This document shows positions 10,096-19,883 of a stretch of DNA of 64,000 bases, in pieces. The notes under the pieces were generated by a model. That model was given only the letters and a program-made list of their open reading frames with translations. It had not been told where the DNA came from and made no database searches. Source of the DNA: Acinetobacter portensis (GTDB lineage Bacteria; Pseudomonadota; Gammaproteobacteria; Pseudomonadales; Moraxellaceae); contig NZ_CP096120.1 of the NCBI RefSeq assembly GCF_023158935.1, forward strand, positions 2,046,001-2,110,000, written 5' to 3'. Position 1 is the stretch's first letter, and each line of letters begins with the position of its first letter. The translations under genes and the position numbers were made by a program.

Positions 10096-11114
10096 AAGTT
10101 TTAGTAACCGGTGCAGCCGGATTTATTGGCTTCCATGTTTCAAAAAAACTTTTAGAACGTGGCGATGATGTTGTTGGTTTCGACAACATGAATAATTACT
10201 ACGACCCTGCTTTAAAAGAAGCTCGAGCTAGTTTGCTTAAACAAACATCAACATGTAATTCTGGAAATTTTACATTTATACGTGCGAATTTAGCCGATAA
10301 AGTTGCTGTCGACCAATGCTTCAAAGATCATCAGTTTGATCGTGTAATTCACCTTGCCGCTCAAGCAGGTGTGCGTTACTCAATTGAAAACCCTATGAGT
10401 TATGTTGAAAGTAATATTATTGGTTTCACAAACATTATTGAAGCTTGTCGTTACGCGCAAACACCTCATTTAACTTATGCAAGTACGAGTAGTGTTTATG
10501 GTGCAAATACAACCATGCCATTTAGCGAAAAGCATAGCGTTGACCACCCTATTCAGTTTTATGCTGCTACCAAACGTGCAAATGAGTTAATGGCACATAG
10601 TTATAGCCACTTATTTGAACTACCAACGACTGGTTTACGTTTCTTTACCGTGTATGGCCCTTGGGGTCGACCAGATATGGCGCTCTTTAAATTCACAAAA
10701 AATATTATTGAAGAAAAATCTATTCCCGTATTTAACCACGGCAATCACACACGTGACTTTACATTTGTAGAAGATATTGCAGAAGGTGTTATTCGTTCTA
10801 GCGACCAAATTGCACAACCAAATTCTGATTGGGATAGCAATACCCCTGATCCATCTACAAGTAATGCTCCATTTAGAATATTTAACATCGGAAACAACAA
10901 TCCTGTAAAACTTATTGAATATATTCAAGCAATTGAAAAAGCGCTAGGTAAAGAAGCTATTTTAGACTTATTGCCTCTTCAACCTGGTGATGTACCTGAT
11001 ACATTTGCAGATAGTAGTGCTTTAGAAAAAAGTGTTGGATACAAGCCATCGGTCTCTGTTGATGATGGCGTTAAACAATTTGTGGATTGGTATCGCGATT
11101 TTTACAAAGTCTAA
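10092..11114 (+). CDS. UDP-glucuronate 4-epimerase-like NAD-dependent epimerase
   Basis: This 340-residue extended SDR enzyme has the NAD-binding [15 protein letters not shown] at residue 6, followed by [16 protein letters not shown], typical of the UDP-glucuronate epimerase branch. The catalytic pair is in [10 protein letters not shown], after [28 protein letters not shown] is another mark of this branch. It would convert UDP-GlcA to UDP-galacturonate for glycan assembly. It directly follows and overlaps ugd. The substrate is inferred from that pairing and the DNMNNYYDP block, not proven. Confidence 0.86.
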   Translation: MKVLVTGAAGFIGFHVSKKLLERGDDVVGFDNMNNYYDPALKEARASLLKQTSTCNSGNFTFIRANLADKVAVDQCFKDHQFDRVIHLAAQAGVRYSIENPMSYVESNIIGFTNIIEACRYAQTPHLTYASTSSVYGANTTMPFSEKHSVDHPIQFYAATKRANELMAHSYSHLFELPTTGLRFFTVYGPWGRPDMALFKFTKNIIEEKSIPVFNHGNHTRDFTFVEDIAEGVIRSSDQIAQPNSDWDSNTPDPSTSNAPFRIFNIGNNNPVKLIEYIQAIEKALGKEAILDLLPLQPGDVPDTFADSSALEKSVGYKPSVSVDDGVKQFVDWYRDFYKV

Positions 11115-11122
11115 TTTAAATT

Positions 11123-11160
11123 ATCGTCACTTTAATTTCATTTGAACTTAAAGTGACGAT
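11123..11160. terminator. Hairpin between convergent genes
   Basis: A perfect 13-base inverted repeat, ATCGTCACTTTAA with TTAAAGTGACGAT, surrounds a 12-base loop and sits between the convergent stops at 11114 and 11169. There is no good T tract on either side, so it may be a weak bidirectional terminator or an mRNA-stabilising hairpin. Confidence 0.55.
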
Positions 11161-11168
11161 GTAAGAAT

Positions 11169-12047
11169 TTAGTTCGATTTCCAATACTGTCCTAGCTTTT
11201 CATCCCACTCTTTGGGCTCAATTACCATACGACCAGCATTCGGTGTTAAAGTAATTTCACTAAAATACACTTCATCTTTAGTTAATAAAAAATCTACACG
11301 GCTATAACCATACTTAAAGCAAAGTGTATTTGCTAAATCAATCATTTTCGTACATTTTAAAGGCTCGCTAATTTCATTTGGCATACTTTTTTTACAATCT
11401 ACTGTAAAAGGTTGTAGCTCCCAAAAGGTATTGTAAATGTTCGAATAATCAATACCATCAACACCTATTACATCAACCTCTACAAACTCGGACTTACCTT
11501 CAAAACAATGTACTCGACACGTTGTAATTGTTGACTGTGTAGCCTGATCAACATATAAATCGACATAATTCTCAACAATAATTCTTGGCGTAATATTTTT
11601 ATAATGCCACTCTCTTTTTCTATAATACATATTCATGCTTAGGCTTTGATTTGTTCTAGTTCTTGCACGCTCTATATTAAAATTATCTTTATTTGTGCAA
11701 ATTTGAGCACTGCCACTGTCATGCGTACATTTCAAAACAAACTGATGTGGCAAGGCATCGAACTGGATATCTTCAAATTTTTGATAAACACCAACGAGTG
11801 GCACTATATGTTGCTCGCCAATACGATCTATTATTAAATCACGAACAGCATACTTATCTGCCAAAGTTGTATAAAAAGGACAACGATTAAGAATCATTCT
11901 TGCTGTAACTTTTTCATTAAACGTTTGAGGATTCTTAAAATTTGGAACATAGCCTAATTTTTTAATAAATCTCTTTTTTAAATATCGTTCATCTGAAACA
12001 AAAAGTGTTCTGAAAATTTTTGCACAATATATTAATGAATTAAGCAT
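11169..12047 (-). CDS. TupA-like ATP-grasp protein
   Basis: This is about 292 residues from the ATG at 12047; the frame is open to a TTG at 12068. It matches the TupA-like ATP-grasp family found in glycan loci: LKKRFIKKLGYVPNFKNPQT then FNEKVTARMI, LADKYAVRDLI, QFVLKCTHDSGSAQICTNK (nucleotide-binding loop), and a C-terminal VDFLLTKDEVYFSEITLTPN with the metal-binding acidic residues. ATP-grasp enzymes join a carboxylate to an amine or thiol by way of an acyl phosphate. Next to the galacturonate genes, an attractive but unproven idea is amide decoration of a uronic acid residue. Confidence 0.78.
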   Translation of the reverse strand: MLNSLIYCAKIFRTLFVSDERYLKKRFIKKLGYVPNFKNPQTFNEKVTARMILNRCPFYTTLADKYAVRDLIIDRIGEQHIVPLVGVYQKFEDIQFDALPHQFVLKCTHDSGSAQICTNKDNFNIERARTRTNQSLSMNMYYRKREWHYKNITPRIIVENYVDLYVDQATQSTITTCRVHCFEGKSEFVEVDVIGVDGIDYSNIYNTFWELQPFTVDCKKSMPNEISEPLKCTKMIDLANTLCFKYGYSRVDFLLTKDEVYFSEITLTPNAGRMVIEPKEWDEKLGQYWKSN

Positions 12048-12090
12048 TAAATTTAGTTTTTTTACCAATTATTATTTAATTATATCAAAT

Positions 12091-12116
12091 AAAAAAGGAC
12101 TCTGTTGAGTCCTTTT
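12091..12116 (-). terminator. Rho-independent terminator of ilvE
   Basis: On the minus strand an AAAAGGACTC / GAGTCCTTTT stem with a four-base loop is followed by a run of T. It lies 15 bases beyond the ilvE stop and separates the ilvE-glnE transcript from the ATP-grasp gene. Confidence 0.9.
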
Positions 12117-12131
12117 CTGTACTGTTTAAAC

Positions 12132-13058
12132 TTATTTTACGTAAGTTAACCAGTGAGCATATTTAGGGTCTTTGCCCTGAACAGCGTCAAAGTATGCTTT
12201 TTGAATTTGTGTTGTGATTGGACCACGTACACCTTCGCCAACTTGACGATCATCGTACTCACGAATTGGTGTTACTTCAGCAGCAGTACCAGTGAAGAAT
12301 GCTTCATCGGCAATGTAGAATTCATCACGCGTAATACGGCGTTCTACAACATCATAACCAAGATCTTTTGCAATTGTGATAATAGTTTGACGTGTAATAC
12401 CGTCTAATGCACCACCAGCAACATCTGGTGTATGAATCACACCATCACGTACCATAAATACGTTTTCGCCAGAACCTTGGCACACATAACCCTGTGGATC
12501 TAAAAGCATTGCTTCATCGTAACCTGAATGAGCAACTTCTTGATGTGCAAGAATAGAAAGCGTGTAGTTACCAGATGCTTTTGCTTTACACATTGTCACG
12601 TTAGGATGATGGTGTGTAAATGATGAAGTTTTAACACGAATACCCTTCGCCATTGCTTCTTCACCAAGGTAAGCACCCCAACTCCAAGCAGCAACAACAG
12701 AGTGAATTGTATTATCTGTTGCAGCAATACCTAGCTTTTCAGAACCAATAAAAATAATTGGACGTAGGTAGCAAGATGCTAATTTATTTTCACGAACAAC
12801 GTCGATTTGCGCTTGCTCTAATGCCGCTTGATCAAATGGAACTTTCATTTGATAAATTTTTGCAGAATTTAATAAACGCTTAGTGTGTTCTTTTAAACGG
12901 AAAATAGCCGTTCCATTCGGGGTTTCATAAGCACGGACACCTTCAAACACACCCATGCTGTAATGCAAAGTATGTGTTAATACGTGAGTTTTCGCCTCAC
13001 GCCAATCTACTAATTGTCCATCTTGCCAAATAAAACCATCACGATCAGCCAAATTCAT
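12132..13058 (-). CDS. ilvE: Branched-chain amino acid aminotransferase
   Basis: This 308-residue class IV PLP aminotransferase carries out the last step of Ile, Leu and Val synthesis. Visible family marks are VFEGVRAYET, YLRPIIFIGSEKLG, the lysine region KAKASGNYTLSILA around residue 160, GYDEAMLLDPQGYV and the late FFTGTAAEVTPIR. The ATG at 13058 is chosen over a GTG at 13067 because a GGAG box lies eight bases upstream. It follows glnE after an 18-base gap in the same direction. It marks the edge of the surface-glycan locus. Confidence 0.96.
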   Translation of the reverse strand: MNLADRDGFIWQDGQLVDWREAKTHVLTHTLHYSMGVFEGVRAYETPNGTAIFRLKEHTKRLLNSAKIYQMKVPFDQAALEQAQIDVVRENKLASCYLRPIIFIGSEKLGIAATDNTIHSVVAAWSWGAYLGEEAMAKGIRVKTSSFTHHHPNVTMCKAKASGNYTLSILAHQEVAHSGYDEAMLLDPQGYVCQGSGENVFMVRDGVIHTPDVAGGALDGITRQTIITIAKDLGYDVVERRITRDEFYIADEAFFTGTAAEVTPIREYDDRQVGEGVRGPITTQIQKAYFDAVQGKDPKYAHWLTYVK

Positions 13059-13076
13059 GAAACACACTCCAAATTT

Positions 13077-15836
13077 TTATACACAGTCATTTTTATCCAA
13101 CGCTATATTTGCAGTTGGATCAATTAATCTTTGCCACAATTTGCAAACGACCTTTCGGGTATCAAGCCAGTCCGCAGCATTCACTTGCATGGATTGATTT
13201 GCAAGGGCTAAACGGTGACTCTCGGCGCGTTCACTTAGATAAGCTTGAATCAATGCTGTCGCATCGTCACTGGATAAGTAACTTGTTTTTGCGGCATCCT
13301 CAAGGATTCGTACGTTGTCGGAGTAATGGGCGAGATCTGGATTCGACCCACTCCATGCCAATACAGCATACTGTGCCATAAATTCAATATCAACGATACC
13401 ACCTGCATCCTGTTTTAAATGAAAAATTCCATCTTTTTTTTGCTCTTTAGATGATCCAAGATGGTCTTTCATTTTTTCACGCATTTTTAAAACTTCAGCA
13501 CGCACATTTTCTTCATTTCGCTCGCGTGTCAAAATATCACAGCGTAATATCTCAAATTTTTCTCTTAAACTTTGTTCGCCTGCAATTGATCTTGCGCGTA
13601 CCAATGCCTGATGCTCCCACACCCAAGCACTTTTATTTTGATATTGTTCAAATGCTTTTAGACTTGTAACCAACAAGCCTGCTTCACCCGAAGGACGTAA
13701 ACGAGTATCGACCTCATAAACACGCCCATCCAAAGTTTGTGTTGTCATGAGTGAAACAAACTTCTGTGCAACTCGCATCGCAAATTCAAAGCCACTAATT
13801 TGCTTTTGACCATCTGTATCTGCTTGTTCATCCATATAATGAATAAAGACTAAATCTAAATCTGAACCATAACCAAGTTCAATTCCGCCTACTTTTCCAT
13901 AACCAATCACAGCAAATGCAAGATGATCTAAAGAACAACGTTGCCCATCTAAACATAATGGATAACCATGTTTTTTCGCAGTAATTTGATAAGCCAAATG
14001 CAATGTTGCATTAACTGAAACTTCTGCAATATCGGTTAATGCATCAGATACCTTCATGAGCGGACTTTCTGCAAGTACATCACTTGCAGCAACCGTCAGC
14101 ACATTCGACTTTTTAAATAAACGCAGTACTCGCATTTGATCTTCAACTTGATCAATTTCAATACGTAGTAATTGCTGACGCAAAGAATCTTCCAAGTCTT
14201 TACGTTTTGGTAATTCAAAATCCATCGATAAAAATTCATCAAGAAGCACAGGATAATGTGTTAGTTCCTCACAAATCCAAGGACTTACTGTTGCCATTTT
14301 AACTAGACGCTGTAGCGCACCTTTACTTTCAATGAGCATGACCAAATAAACTGTTCGACGCATTACAGATTCAACCAAAGGCATTAAGCGAACCAAAGCC
14401 ATTTGCGGTTTATCGGATTGTAAAATAGCTTCAATTAAGTGAGGCCAAAACATTTTTAAGCGCTGAACAGCTTTTGCAGGAAGTTTTTTCAAAGCATGCC
14501 CATGCCAAAATTCATAGACTAAATTCTTGGCATTTTCATCTAAAACTTCATCTAATTGTTTTTCAATTTGAGCAAAGCTTTCAACTAAAGGATCTACTTC
14601 TTTTTCTTTAATTAAGTGCTCAAATTGATAAATGACTTTTGAACGCTTTGAATTTAAGACATGAAGAAAATCTTCCCAAGATGAATAACCTAAGGTTTCA
14701 ATCATTCGGGCACGTTGATCAGGCTCTGTTGGTAAAGATTGTGTTTGTTGATCGTTTAAAGCTTGAATCGCATGTTCTACACGGCGCAAAAATAAATAAG
14801 CATCTTCAAGTTCTGCAACTGCTTGTTCTTCAAGTAAACCAACTTCTCCTAAATGATTCAGGCTTACCAAACATTGACGATCTTGTAGCTCAAGTTTTGA
14901 TCCACCATAAATAAGCTGAAAAACCTGAACAATAAATTCAACTTCGCGAATTCCGCCTGCACCAAGCTTAATATCATCTTCAATATTACGACGCTGAACT
15001 TCGCGTTCAATCATCGCTTTCATTTCGCGCATGGCTTCAAAAGCTGTGTAATCGACATACTTGCGGAACACGAACGGACGTGTCATGGCAAGCAAATCAT
15101 CGCCATCTTCACCACCTGTCACAATACGTGCTTTAATCCACGCATAGCGCTCCCATTCACGACCATGTTGGCTCAAATATTTTTCTAAAGCGACATGACT
15201 AATTGCAAGTGCAGAGCCATCGCCCCAAGGGCGTAAGCGCATATCAACACGGAATACAAATCCATCTGCGGTAATGTGATCGAGCAAATAAATTAATTTT
15301 TGCCCCCACAAAATACAAAATTGCTGAACATCAATGCATTTACGACCATTGGTTTCGCCTTGCTCATCAAAGGCAAATATCAAATCAATATCACTTGATA
15401 AGTTAAGTTCTTGAGCGCCATGTTTCCCCATTGCAATTACAATAAGGTCTTGAACTTTCCCACCATAACCAATTGGTTCGCCATGTTTAGCAACCAATGC
15501 TGTTCGAGCATAATTTTTAGCAACACAAACAGCTAAATCTGCAAAATATGACAGTTCTTGGGTCAGTTGTTTAACATTGGTTAGTTGGTTTGCATCTTGC
15601 CAAATCCAGCGAAACATAAGACGTGCGCGTAAAATACGAATTACGCGCATCCACTGATTTTCATCTGTTATTTCATTTAAAGATTCATCGACAATATTGG
15701 CAATTTGCGTGCGACTTAAAGGCTTTAAAAATGCATCAAAAGCATAATCATTTTCTATTAATTCTTTATGCTTTTCTAAAACGAGTTCAGCATATTGACT
15801 TGCGCGTAATGTTTTATGCAGTTGTTCCGAGTTCAT
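13077..15836 (-). CDS. glnE: Bifunctional glutamine synthetase adenylyltransferase/deadenylylase
   Basis: This protein of about 919 residues has the two-part GlnE architecture. It adenylylates or deadenylylates glutamine synthetase in response to nitrogen status, working with PII. The two nucleotidyltransferase active sites are visible as LSSDIDLIFAFDE (near 155) and GYGSDLDLVFIHYMDE (near 655). Each is followed by its own helical block: VDMRLRPWGDGSALAISH then GAGGIREVEFIVQVFQ, and VDTRLRPSGEAGLLVTS then DAGGIVDIEFMAQYAV. The ATG at 15836 is preferred to a TTG two codons upstream. Length is close to the E. coli enzyme. Confidence 0.96.
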   Translation of the reverse strand: MNSEQLHKTLRASQYAELVLEKHKELIENDYAFDAFLKPLSRTQIANIVDESLNEITDENQWMRVIRILRARLMFRWIWQDANQLTNVKQLTQELSYFADLAVCVAKNYARTALVAKHGEPIGYGGKVQDLIVIAMGKHGAQELNLSSDIDLIFAFDEQGETNGRKCIDVQQFCILWGQKLIYLLDHITADGFVFRVDMRLRPWGDGSALAISHVALEKYLSQHGREWERYAWIKARIVTGGEDGDDLLAMTRPFVFRKYVDYTAFEAMREMKAMIEREVQRRNIEDDIKLGAGGIREVEFIVQVFQLIYGGSKLELQDRQCLVSLNHLGEVGLLEEQAVAELEDAYLFLRRVEHAIQALNDQQTQSLPTEPDQRARMIETLGYSSWEDFLHVLNSKRSKVIYQFEHLIKEKEVDPLVESFAQIEKQLDEVLDENAKNLVYEFWHGHALKKLPAKAVQRLKMFWPHLIEAILQSDKPQMALVRLMPLVESVMRRTVYLVMLIESKGALQRLVKMATVSPWICEELTHYPVLLDEFLSMDFELPKRKDLEDSLRQQLLRIEIDQVEDQMRVLRLFKKSNVLTVAASDVLAESPLMKVSDALTDIAEVSVNATLHLAYQITAKKHGYPLCLDGQRCSLDHLAFAVIGYGKVGGIELGYGSDLDLVFIHYMDEQADTDGQKQISGFEFAMRVAQKFVSLMTTQTLDGRVYEVDTRLRPSGEAGLLVTSLKAFEQYQNKSAWVWEHQALVRARSIAGEQSLREKFEILRCDILTRERNEENVRAEVLKMREKMKDHLGSSKEQKKDGIFHLKQDAGGIVDIEFMAQYAVLAWSGSNPDLAHYSDNVRILEDAAKTSYLSSDDATALIQAYLSERAESHRLALANQSMQVNAADWLDTRKVVCKLWQRLIDPTANIALDKNDCV

Positions 15837-15933
15837 TCCCAAACCTGAAGCCTTATATTTTTATTATTTATAGCAGTACTCGAAGCAAATTGGGAAAATA
15901 ATTGGTTGAATATTTATTTTTATTCTTTGAGCT

Positions 15934-17169
15934 TTATGCCGCCAAAGCAGATTTTTTATTTTTAGGCAAAGATACTTTAAATGTTGTTCCAACACCTTCT
16001 TTTGAAGACACAGAAATTGCTCCATGATTTAAATCGACAAAGCGCTTGCATAATACCAATCCTAAACCCGTGCCTTTTTCACCTGAAGTTCCACGAATAC
16101 TCACTGTGAAATTAGGGTCAAATATATTCTGCATTTGCTTTTCATTCATACCCAGCCCCGTATCTTGAACATAAATATGAACATATTGTTCATCTTCATC
16201 AGCACTCATAATGACTTTGCCATTGCCATCGGTATACGTGAATTTTAATGCGTTAGATACCAAGTTTTGAATAACTGATGTGATCATATTGATATCTGCA
16301 TACACTTTTAAGTGTGGTGATACTTGACTAATAATTTCAATATTTTTCTTAGCAGCTAAACTTGCAAGAACGTTTTGAACAATGGTTGTTAATTGTGTTA
16401 AATCGAAACAAATTGGGTGATAAACAAAACGCCCACCTTCTGCCATTGCCCACTGCAATAAATTTTCTAATAAGTTGTAAGTAGACTGTGACGTTTCCAA
16501 TAAATATTCAGAAATATCTTGAACACCGTTTTCATCTAAAGTATTTCGCTCATGCGCCAATACATCTGCAAAGCCCATTAGACCATGAAATGGTGCTCTT
16601 AAATCATGTGCAATAATTTGGAAAAATTTCGTTTTACTCGCATTTAATGCAGATTGTTGCTCACACATTTCTTTAAGTTCTGCATTTTCAAGGCGTAACT
16701 TAATAATATTCACCAAGCTTTGCACAAACTCTAAAACAATTTTTAATTGTTTATTATCAATAATATCTGAGCGCTCATCATATAAAACCACATGACCAAT
16801 GGATCGACCTTCGTGCTTTAAACTCATAGTTACAAAGCGTTTATGCTCGACACCACGCACTAAAATATATTCAGATACTTCTTTATAATTAGGATGATTT
16901 TCATCTATATAAGCCTGATCTAAAAAAAAGTGCTCATACTCTTCATGTGGTTGCGCCAAAAATGCATGGCATTTACCATCAGATTCAAGCCAACCATAAG
17001 GCTCATCTTTAAAAACTAAAATCCCAAAATCCATTTGCAGCGTACCGCATGCAAATTTCAAAAATTTAACAATTTGATTTTCTTCAGATAAAATACCCAA
17101 AAGCAGAGACAAACGACATGCGCCAAGCTGTTCAGTTTTTTCGCCTATTTCTAGTAATTCTAATTTCAT
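15934..17169 (-). CDS. Sensor histidine kinase with N-terminal GAF-like domain
   Basis: This is about 411 residues from the ATG at 17169, which has TAGGG five bases upstream; the frame is open to a GTG at 17220 but that extension looks non-coding. Residues 1-165 form a GAF-like sensor region without membrane segments, then a short coiled coil. The phosphoacceptor box is FFQIIAHDLRAPFHGLMGFA. The ATP-binding domain has NLVSNALKFTY (N box), VQDTGLGM (G1) and GTGLGLVLCKRFV (G2). It looks cytosolic. No response regulator gene is adjacent, so it is an orphan kinase of unknown signal and partner. Confidence 0.9.
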   Translation of the reverse strand: MKLELLEIGEKTEQLGACRLSLLLGILSEENQIVKFLKFACGTLQMDFGILVFKDEPYGWLESDGKCHAFLAQPHEEYEHFFLDQAYIDENHPNYKEVSEYILVRGVEHKRFVTMSLKHEGRSIGHVVLYDERSDIIDNKQLKIVLEFVQSLVNIIKLRLENAELKEMCEQQSALNASKTKFFQIIAHDLRAPFHGLMGFADVLAHERNTLDENGVQDISEYLLETSQSTYNLLENLLQWAMAEGGRFVYHPICFDLTQLTTIVQNVLASLAAKKNIEIISQVSPHLKVYADINMITSVIQNLVSNALKFTYTDGNGKVIMSADEDEQYVHIYVQDTGLGMNEKQMQNIFDPNFTVSIRGTSGEKGTGLGLVLCKRFVDLNHGAISVSSKEGVGTTFKVSLPKNKKSALAA

Positions 17170-17480
17170 ACAGGCCCTACAGTCTCTTATGGATGTCCGA
17201 ATCACTGCTACGATATTCACGAATAAAAAATAACAAAATATTACACATTTAACAAGACAAATGAGAAGATAACCATAAAAATGAAGAGTAAAGCACAGTT
17301 AAATAAACTAGATTTGTAATTTTATTTAATTATCAAAATAATCATTTTGATTAACGCTTATATAAATTTTAGTTTGTGAAAACTATAAGAAAGTTTGAAT
17401 GAATAGTTTCGCTTAAAATAACACACCAAATGAATAATTTATCAATCTTTAATCTTCAAAACCACTTATTTCAGACAATA
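17170..17480. other. AT-rich non-coding gap upstream of the histidine kinase
   Basis: About 310 very AT-rich bases lie between the kinase start and the tRNA terminator. They should include the kinase promoter. No RNA gene, repeat or credible small reading frame was recognised. Confidence 0.6.
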
Positions 17481-17519
17481 AAAAAAGGCTCTAAGTCTTA
17501 ATGTGCTTAGAGCCTTTTT
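17481..17519 (-). terminator. Terminator of tRNA-Leu
   Basis: A perfect nine-base stem, GGCTCTAAG / CTTAGAGCC, with a 10-base loop and T tracts on both strands begins seven bases after the tRNA 3' end on the minus strand. Confidence 0.92.
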
Positions 17520-17526
17520 AGGTAGA

Positions 17527-17613
17527 TGGTCCCGAGGGTCGGACTCGAACCGACACATCATCTCTGATAGTGGATTTTGAATCCACCGCGTCTACCAATT
17601 TCACCACCTCGGG
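17527..17613 (-). tRNA. tRNA-Leu (anticodon CAA), 87 bases with encoded CCA
   Basis: On the minus strand the gene begins CCCGAGGTGGTG and ends CCTCGGGACCA; the acceptor stem CCCGAGG/CCTCGGG pairs fully. The anticodon arm is GTGGA-TTCAAAA-TCCAC, placing CAA at positions 34-36. There is a long variable arm (TATCAGAGATGAT region), as expected for a class II leucine tRNA, and the T arm contains GGTTCGAGTCC. It decodes UUG. Confidence 0.97.
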
Positions 17614-17621
17614 ATGCTGCT

Positions 17622-17649
17622 ATATTACTCCGTTTCAAAAACTTGTCAA
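17622..17649 (-). promoter_or_regulatory. Sigma-70 promoter of tRNA-Leu
   Basis: On the minus strand a perfect -35 box TTGACA (17649-17644) and a -10 box TAATAT (17627-17622) are separated by 16 bases. The -10 lies eight bases upstream of the mature tRNA 5' end, so the primary transcript would have almost no leader. Confidence 0.8.
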
Positions 17650-17784
17650 CGCAAGTTTAAAACAATTGTATATTTTTAAATCAGTCTTATTTTTTTTGAC
17701 TTATAATCACTCAATATCATCTATAAAACTTAAAAAAGCATATACTAAGCACAGTTTTAATATATGTGTTTGCTCTAATTAATC

Positions 17785-18825
17785 ATGCAACTTTCCGACT
17801 TTAATTTCGATCTCCCAGATGAGCTTATTGCTCGCTATCCACTTGAAACTCGTAGTGCTTCTCGTCTTTTGCACTTAGATGCACAAGGTCAACATCACGA
17901 CCTACATTTTACCAATATTCTAGATTTACTAGAGCCTGGTGATTTGCTAGTTCTTAATGACACAAAAGTAATGAAAGCACGCTTAAAAGGTAAACGAGCA
18001 AGTGGCGGTGCAGTTGAAGTTTTAGTCGAACGCATGCAAATACCTTTTGTTGCACATTGCCACATTAAAGCAAGTAATTCACCTAAAGCAGGTGCAGAAT
18101 TATTTATTGGTGTAGATGAAGTTAAAGTGACTGTAACAGGTCGTCACGAAAATCTATTTATTGTTGAGTTTTCTCAACCTATTTTAGATGTGCTCGATAA
18201 ATACGGAAAACTTCCAATTCCACCATATTTCAATCGTGAAGCTGAAGATATTGATACTGCGCGATACCAAACTGTTTTCAACAATCCTACAAAACTTGCA
18301 AGTGTTGCAGCACCAACTGCAAGCCTACACTTCGACCAAGAACTTTTAAATCAACTTGAAGCAAAAGGCATTAACAAAACATTTGTGACTTTGCATGTAG
18401 GTGCTGGCACGTTCTTACCTGTTCGTACCAATGACATTGAAAACCATATTATGCATAGCGAATGGTGTGATGTATCAGATGCATCAATGCAACTTATTAA
18501 AGAAACCAAAGCTCGCGGTAATAAAGTGATTGCTGTAGGTACAACAGCAACTCGTGCAACAGAAAGTGCGGCTCAAGCAAATGGCGGTGAGTTAAAAGGT
18601 TGGACTGGCGATACTCAAATCTTCATTTACCCAGGTTATGAATTTAAAGTAGTTGATCGTTTAATTACAAACTTCCATTTACCAGAATCTACCTTATTAA
18701 TGTTGGTTTCTGCACTTTCAACGCAAGAAAACATTTTGAAGGCATATCATCATGCTGTGGCAGAAAAATACCGTTTCTTTAGTTATGGCGATGCCATGCT
18801 AGTTGATTCCACAGCAACGAAGTAG
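17785..18825 (+). CDS. queA: S-adenosylmethionine:tRNA ribosyltransferase-isomerase
   Basis: This 346-residue enzyme adds the epoxycyclopentanediol unit of queuosine to 7-aminomethyl-7-deazaguanine in tRNA, using SAM as ribosyl donor. Family marks are the start [39 protein letters not shown], a central [10 protein letters not shown] near residue 175, [20 protein letters not shown] and the end FSYGDAMLV. Together with tgt downstream it forms the queuosine segment. It runs rightward from the gap after tRNA-Leu. Confidence 0.97.
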   Translation: MQLSDFNFDLPDELIARYPLETRSASRLLHLDAQGQHHDLHFTNILDLLEPGDLLVLNDTKVMKARLKGKRASGGAVEVLVERMQIPFVAHCHIKASNSPKAGAELFIGVDEVKVTVTGRHENLFIVEFSQPILDVLDKYGKLPIPPYFNREAEDIDTARYQTVFNNPTKLASVAAPTASLHFDQELLNQLEAKGINKTFVTLHVGAGTFLPVRTNDIENHIMHSEWCDVSDASMQLIKETKARGNKVIAVGTTATRATESAAQANGGELKGWTGDTQIFIYPGYEFKVVDRLITNFHLPESTLLMLVSALSTQENILKAYHHAVAEKYRFFSYGDAMLVDSTATK

Positions 18826-18833
18826 TTCTAATT

Positions 18834-19868
18834 ATGCCTATAGATAGTGTTAGACACTCAATCCACATTCGCAGAAAAAAGAATGCTGTTGTTTTTAACA
18901 ATATAGATAGGCTTAAAGAATTAGGTCGTCAAGCACGTAGCCATCAAGACATACTTGATGGCTTACACCCTTGGAATGCAAATCACACATTAAAGTTTGA
19001 TAATAAACTGCCCCTCTTATTAGGTATTTTAGGCGCAATATTATCTCTTGCCATTTTTATATCACCCTCAAATATATGGGCACAGTTGTGTTTATTTGCA
19101 GGATGTTCGGCAATTTTTTGGTCATATATTACCTATGAAGATAACGAAGAGATTCAAAGCGTCACTTCATATTTAGAAAAAACCATAATTGCAAAAAAAT
19201 ATCAGCTCGAATTTAACAGACCGCCTCCATATCTTGGGCATACAATTAATGCTCATTTATTTACAGTATATTTAAAAAATCTTTTCCCTATTTTTAACCG
19301 TGGCTATCATTCGAATAATATAGATTCCTATGCCTCAACAACTTGGATTGATCATCAAGGTATTGAGCGCTCTGTTCTCATTTTTTCATATAGTTACGTA
19401 ACCGAAGCTATAGAAAAACAACAACATGGTGTGACTCTAAAAACAACTGAAATTGAAAAAAGGCTTTGGGGTGCTTTCATTTTTAATATCGATATTCAGG
19501 GATTAGCAGTCACATCTATCTCTAAAAAATTTAACTATCCTTATTTGCATGAATGGCAAAGTAACTATATTGCAGCAAATAGAAAAATCGATTTCTTTGG
19601 CACAAGCGACATGCATTTAGCAAAAACACTAACGCCTGTGCTTACGCTAAAGCTTGCTAACTTTTTTAATCATCAAAATGGCGAATTGCTCTTTCACCCA
19701 GATAAAAATGTAATGTGTTTTATGGGCGCGAAAAATCTATTCCAAATTTCTAAAAATGATAAAACTGTTGAAGATATCTCTGCTTTACGTGGTCATTTAC
19801 GTACATTTAAATTACCGCATTTAGAGCAACTACAACGTGATTTAATGCTCTTCTTAACTAAAGATTAA
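18834..19868 (+). CDS. Unknown membrane protein, possible DUF3137-like LemA partner
   Basis: This 344-residue protein was not recognised with certainty. Residues 60-100 hold two hydrophobic helices (LPLLLGILGAILSLAIFI and WAQLCLFAGCSAIFWSYI), with a charged N-terminal region and a long soluble C-terminal domain. The layout and its place eight bases after queA and 15 bases before a LemA gene suggest the DUF3137-type partners that often accompany LemA. That family assignment is an inference from context and topology. It interrupts the otherwise adjacent queA-tgt pair. No enzymatic motif was seen. Confidence 0.6.
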   Translation: MPIDSVRHSIHIRRKKNAVVFNNIDRLKELGRQARSHQDILDGLHPWNANHTLKFDNKLPLLLGILGAILSLAIFISPSNIWAQLCLFAGCSAIFWSYITYEDNEEIQSVTSYLEKTIIAKKYQLEFNRPPPYLGHTINAHLFTVYLKNLFPIFNRGYHSNNIDSYASTTWIDHQGIERSVLIFSYSYVTEAIEKQQHGVTLKTTEIEKRLWGAFIFNIDIQGLAVTSISKKFNYPYLHEWQSNYIAANRKIDFFGTSDMHLAKTLTPVLTLKLANFFNHQNGELLFHPDKNVMCFMGAKNLFQISKNDKTVEDISALRGHLRTFKLPHLEQLQRDLMLFLTKD

Positions 19869-19883
19869 AACAAGGAATATATT

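Noticed and set aside
15837..15842. Upstream TTG start for glnE, and similar GTG/TTG extensions of ilvE, cysM, amt and the histidine kinase
   Set aside because: In each case an ATG a few codons later has the better-placed ribosome binding site or a more family-like N-terminus.
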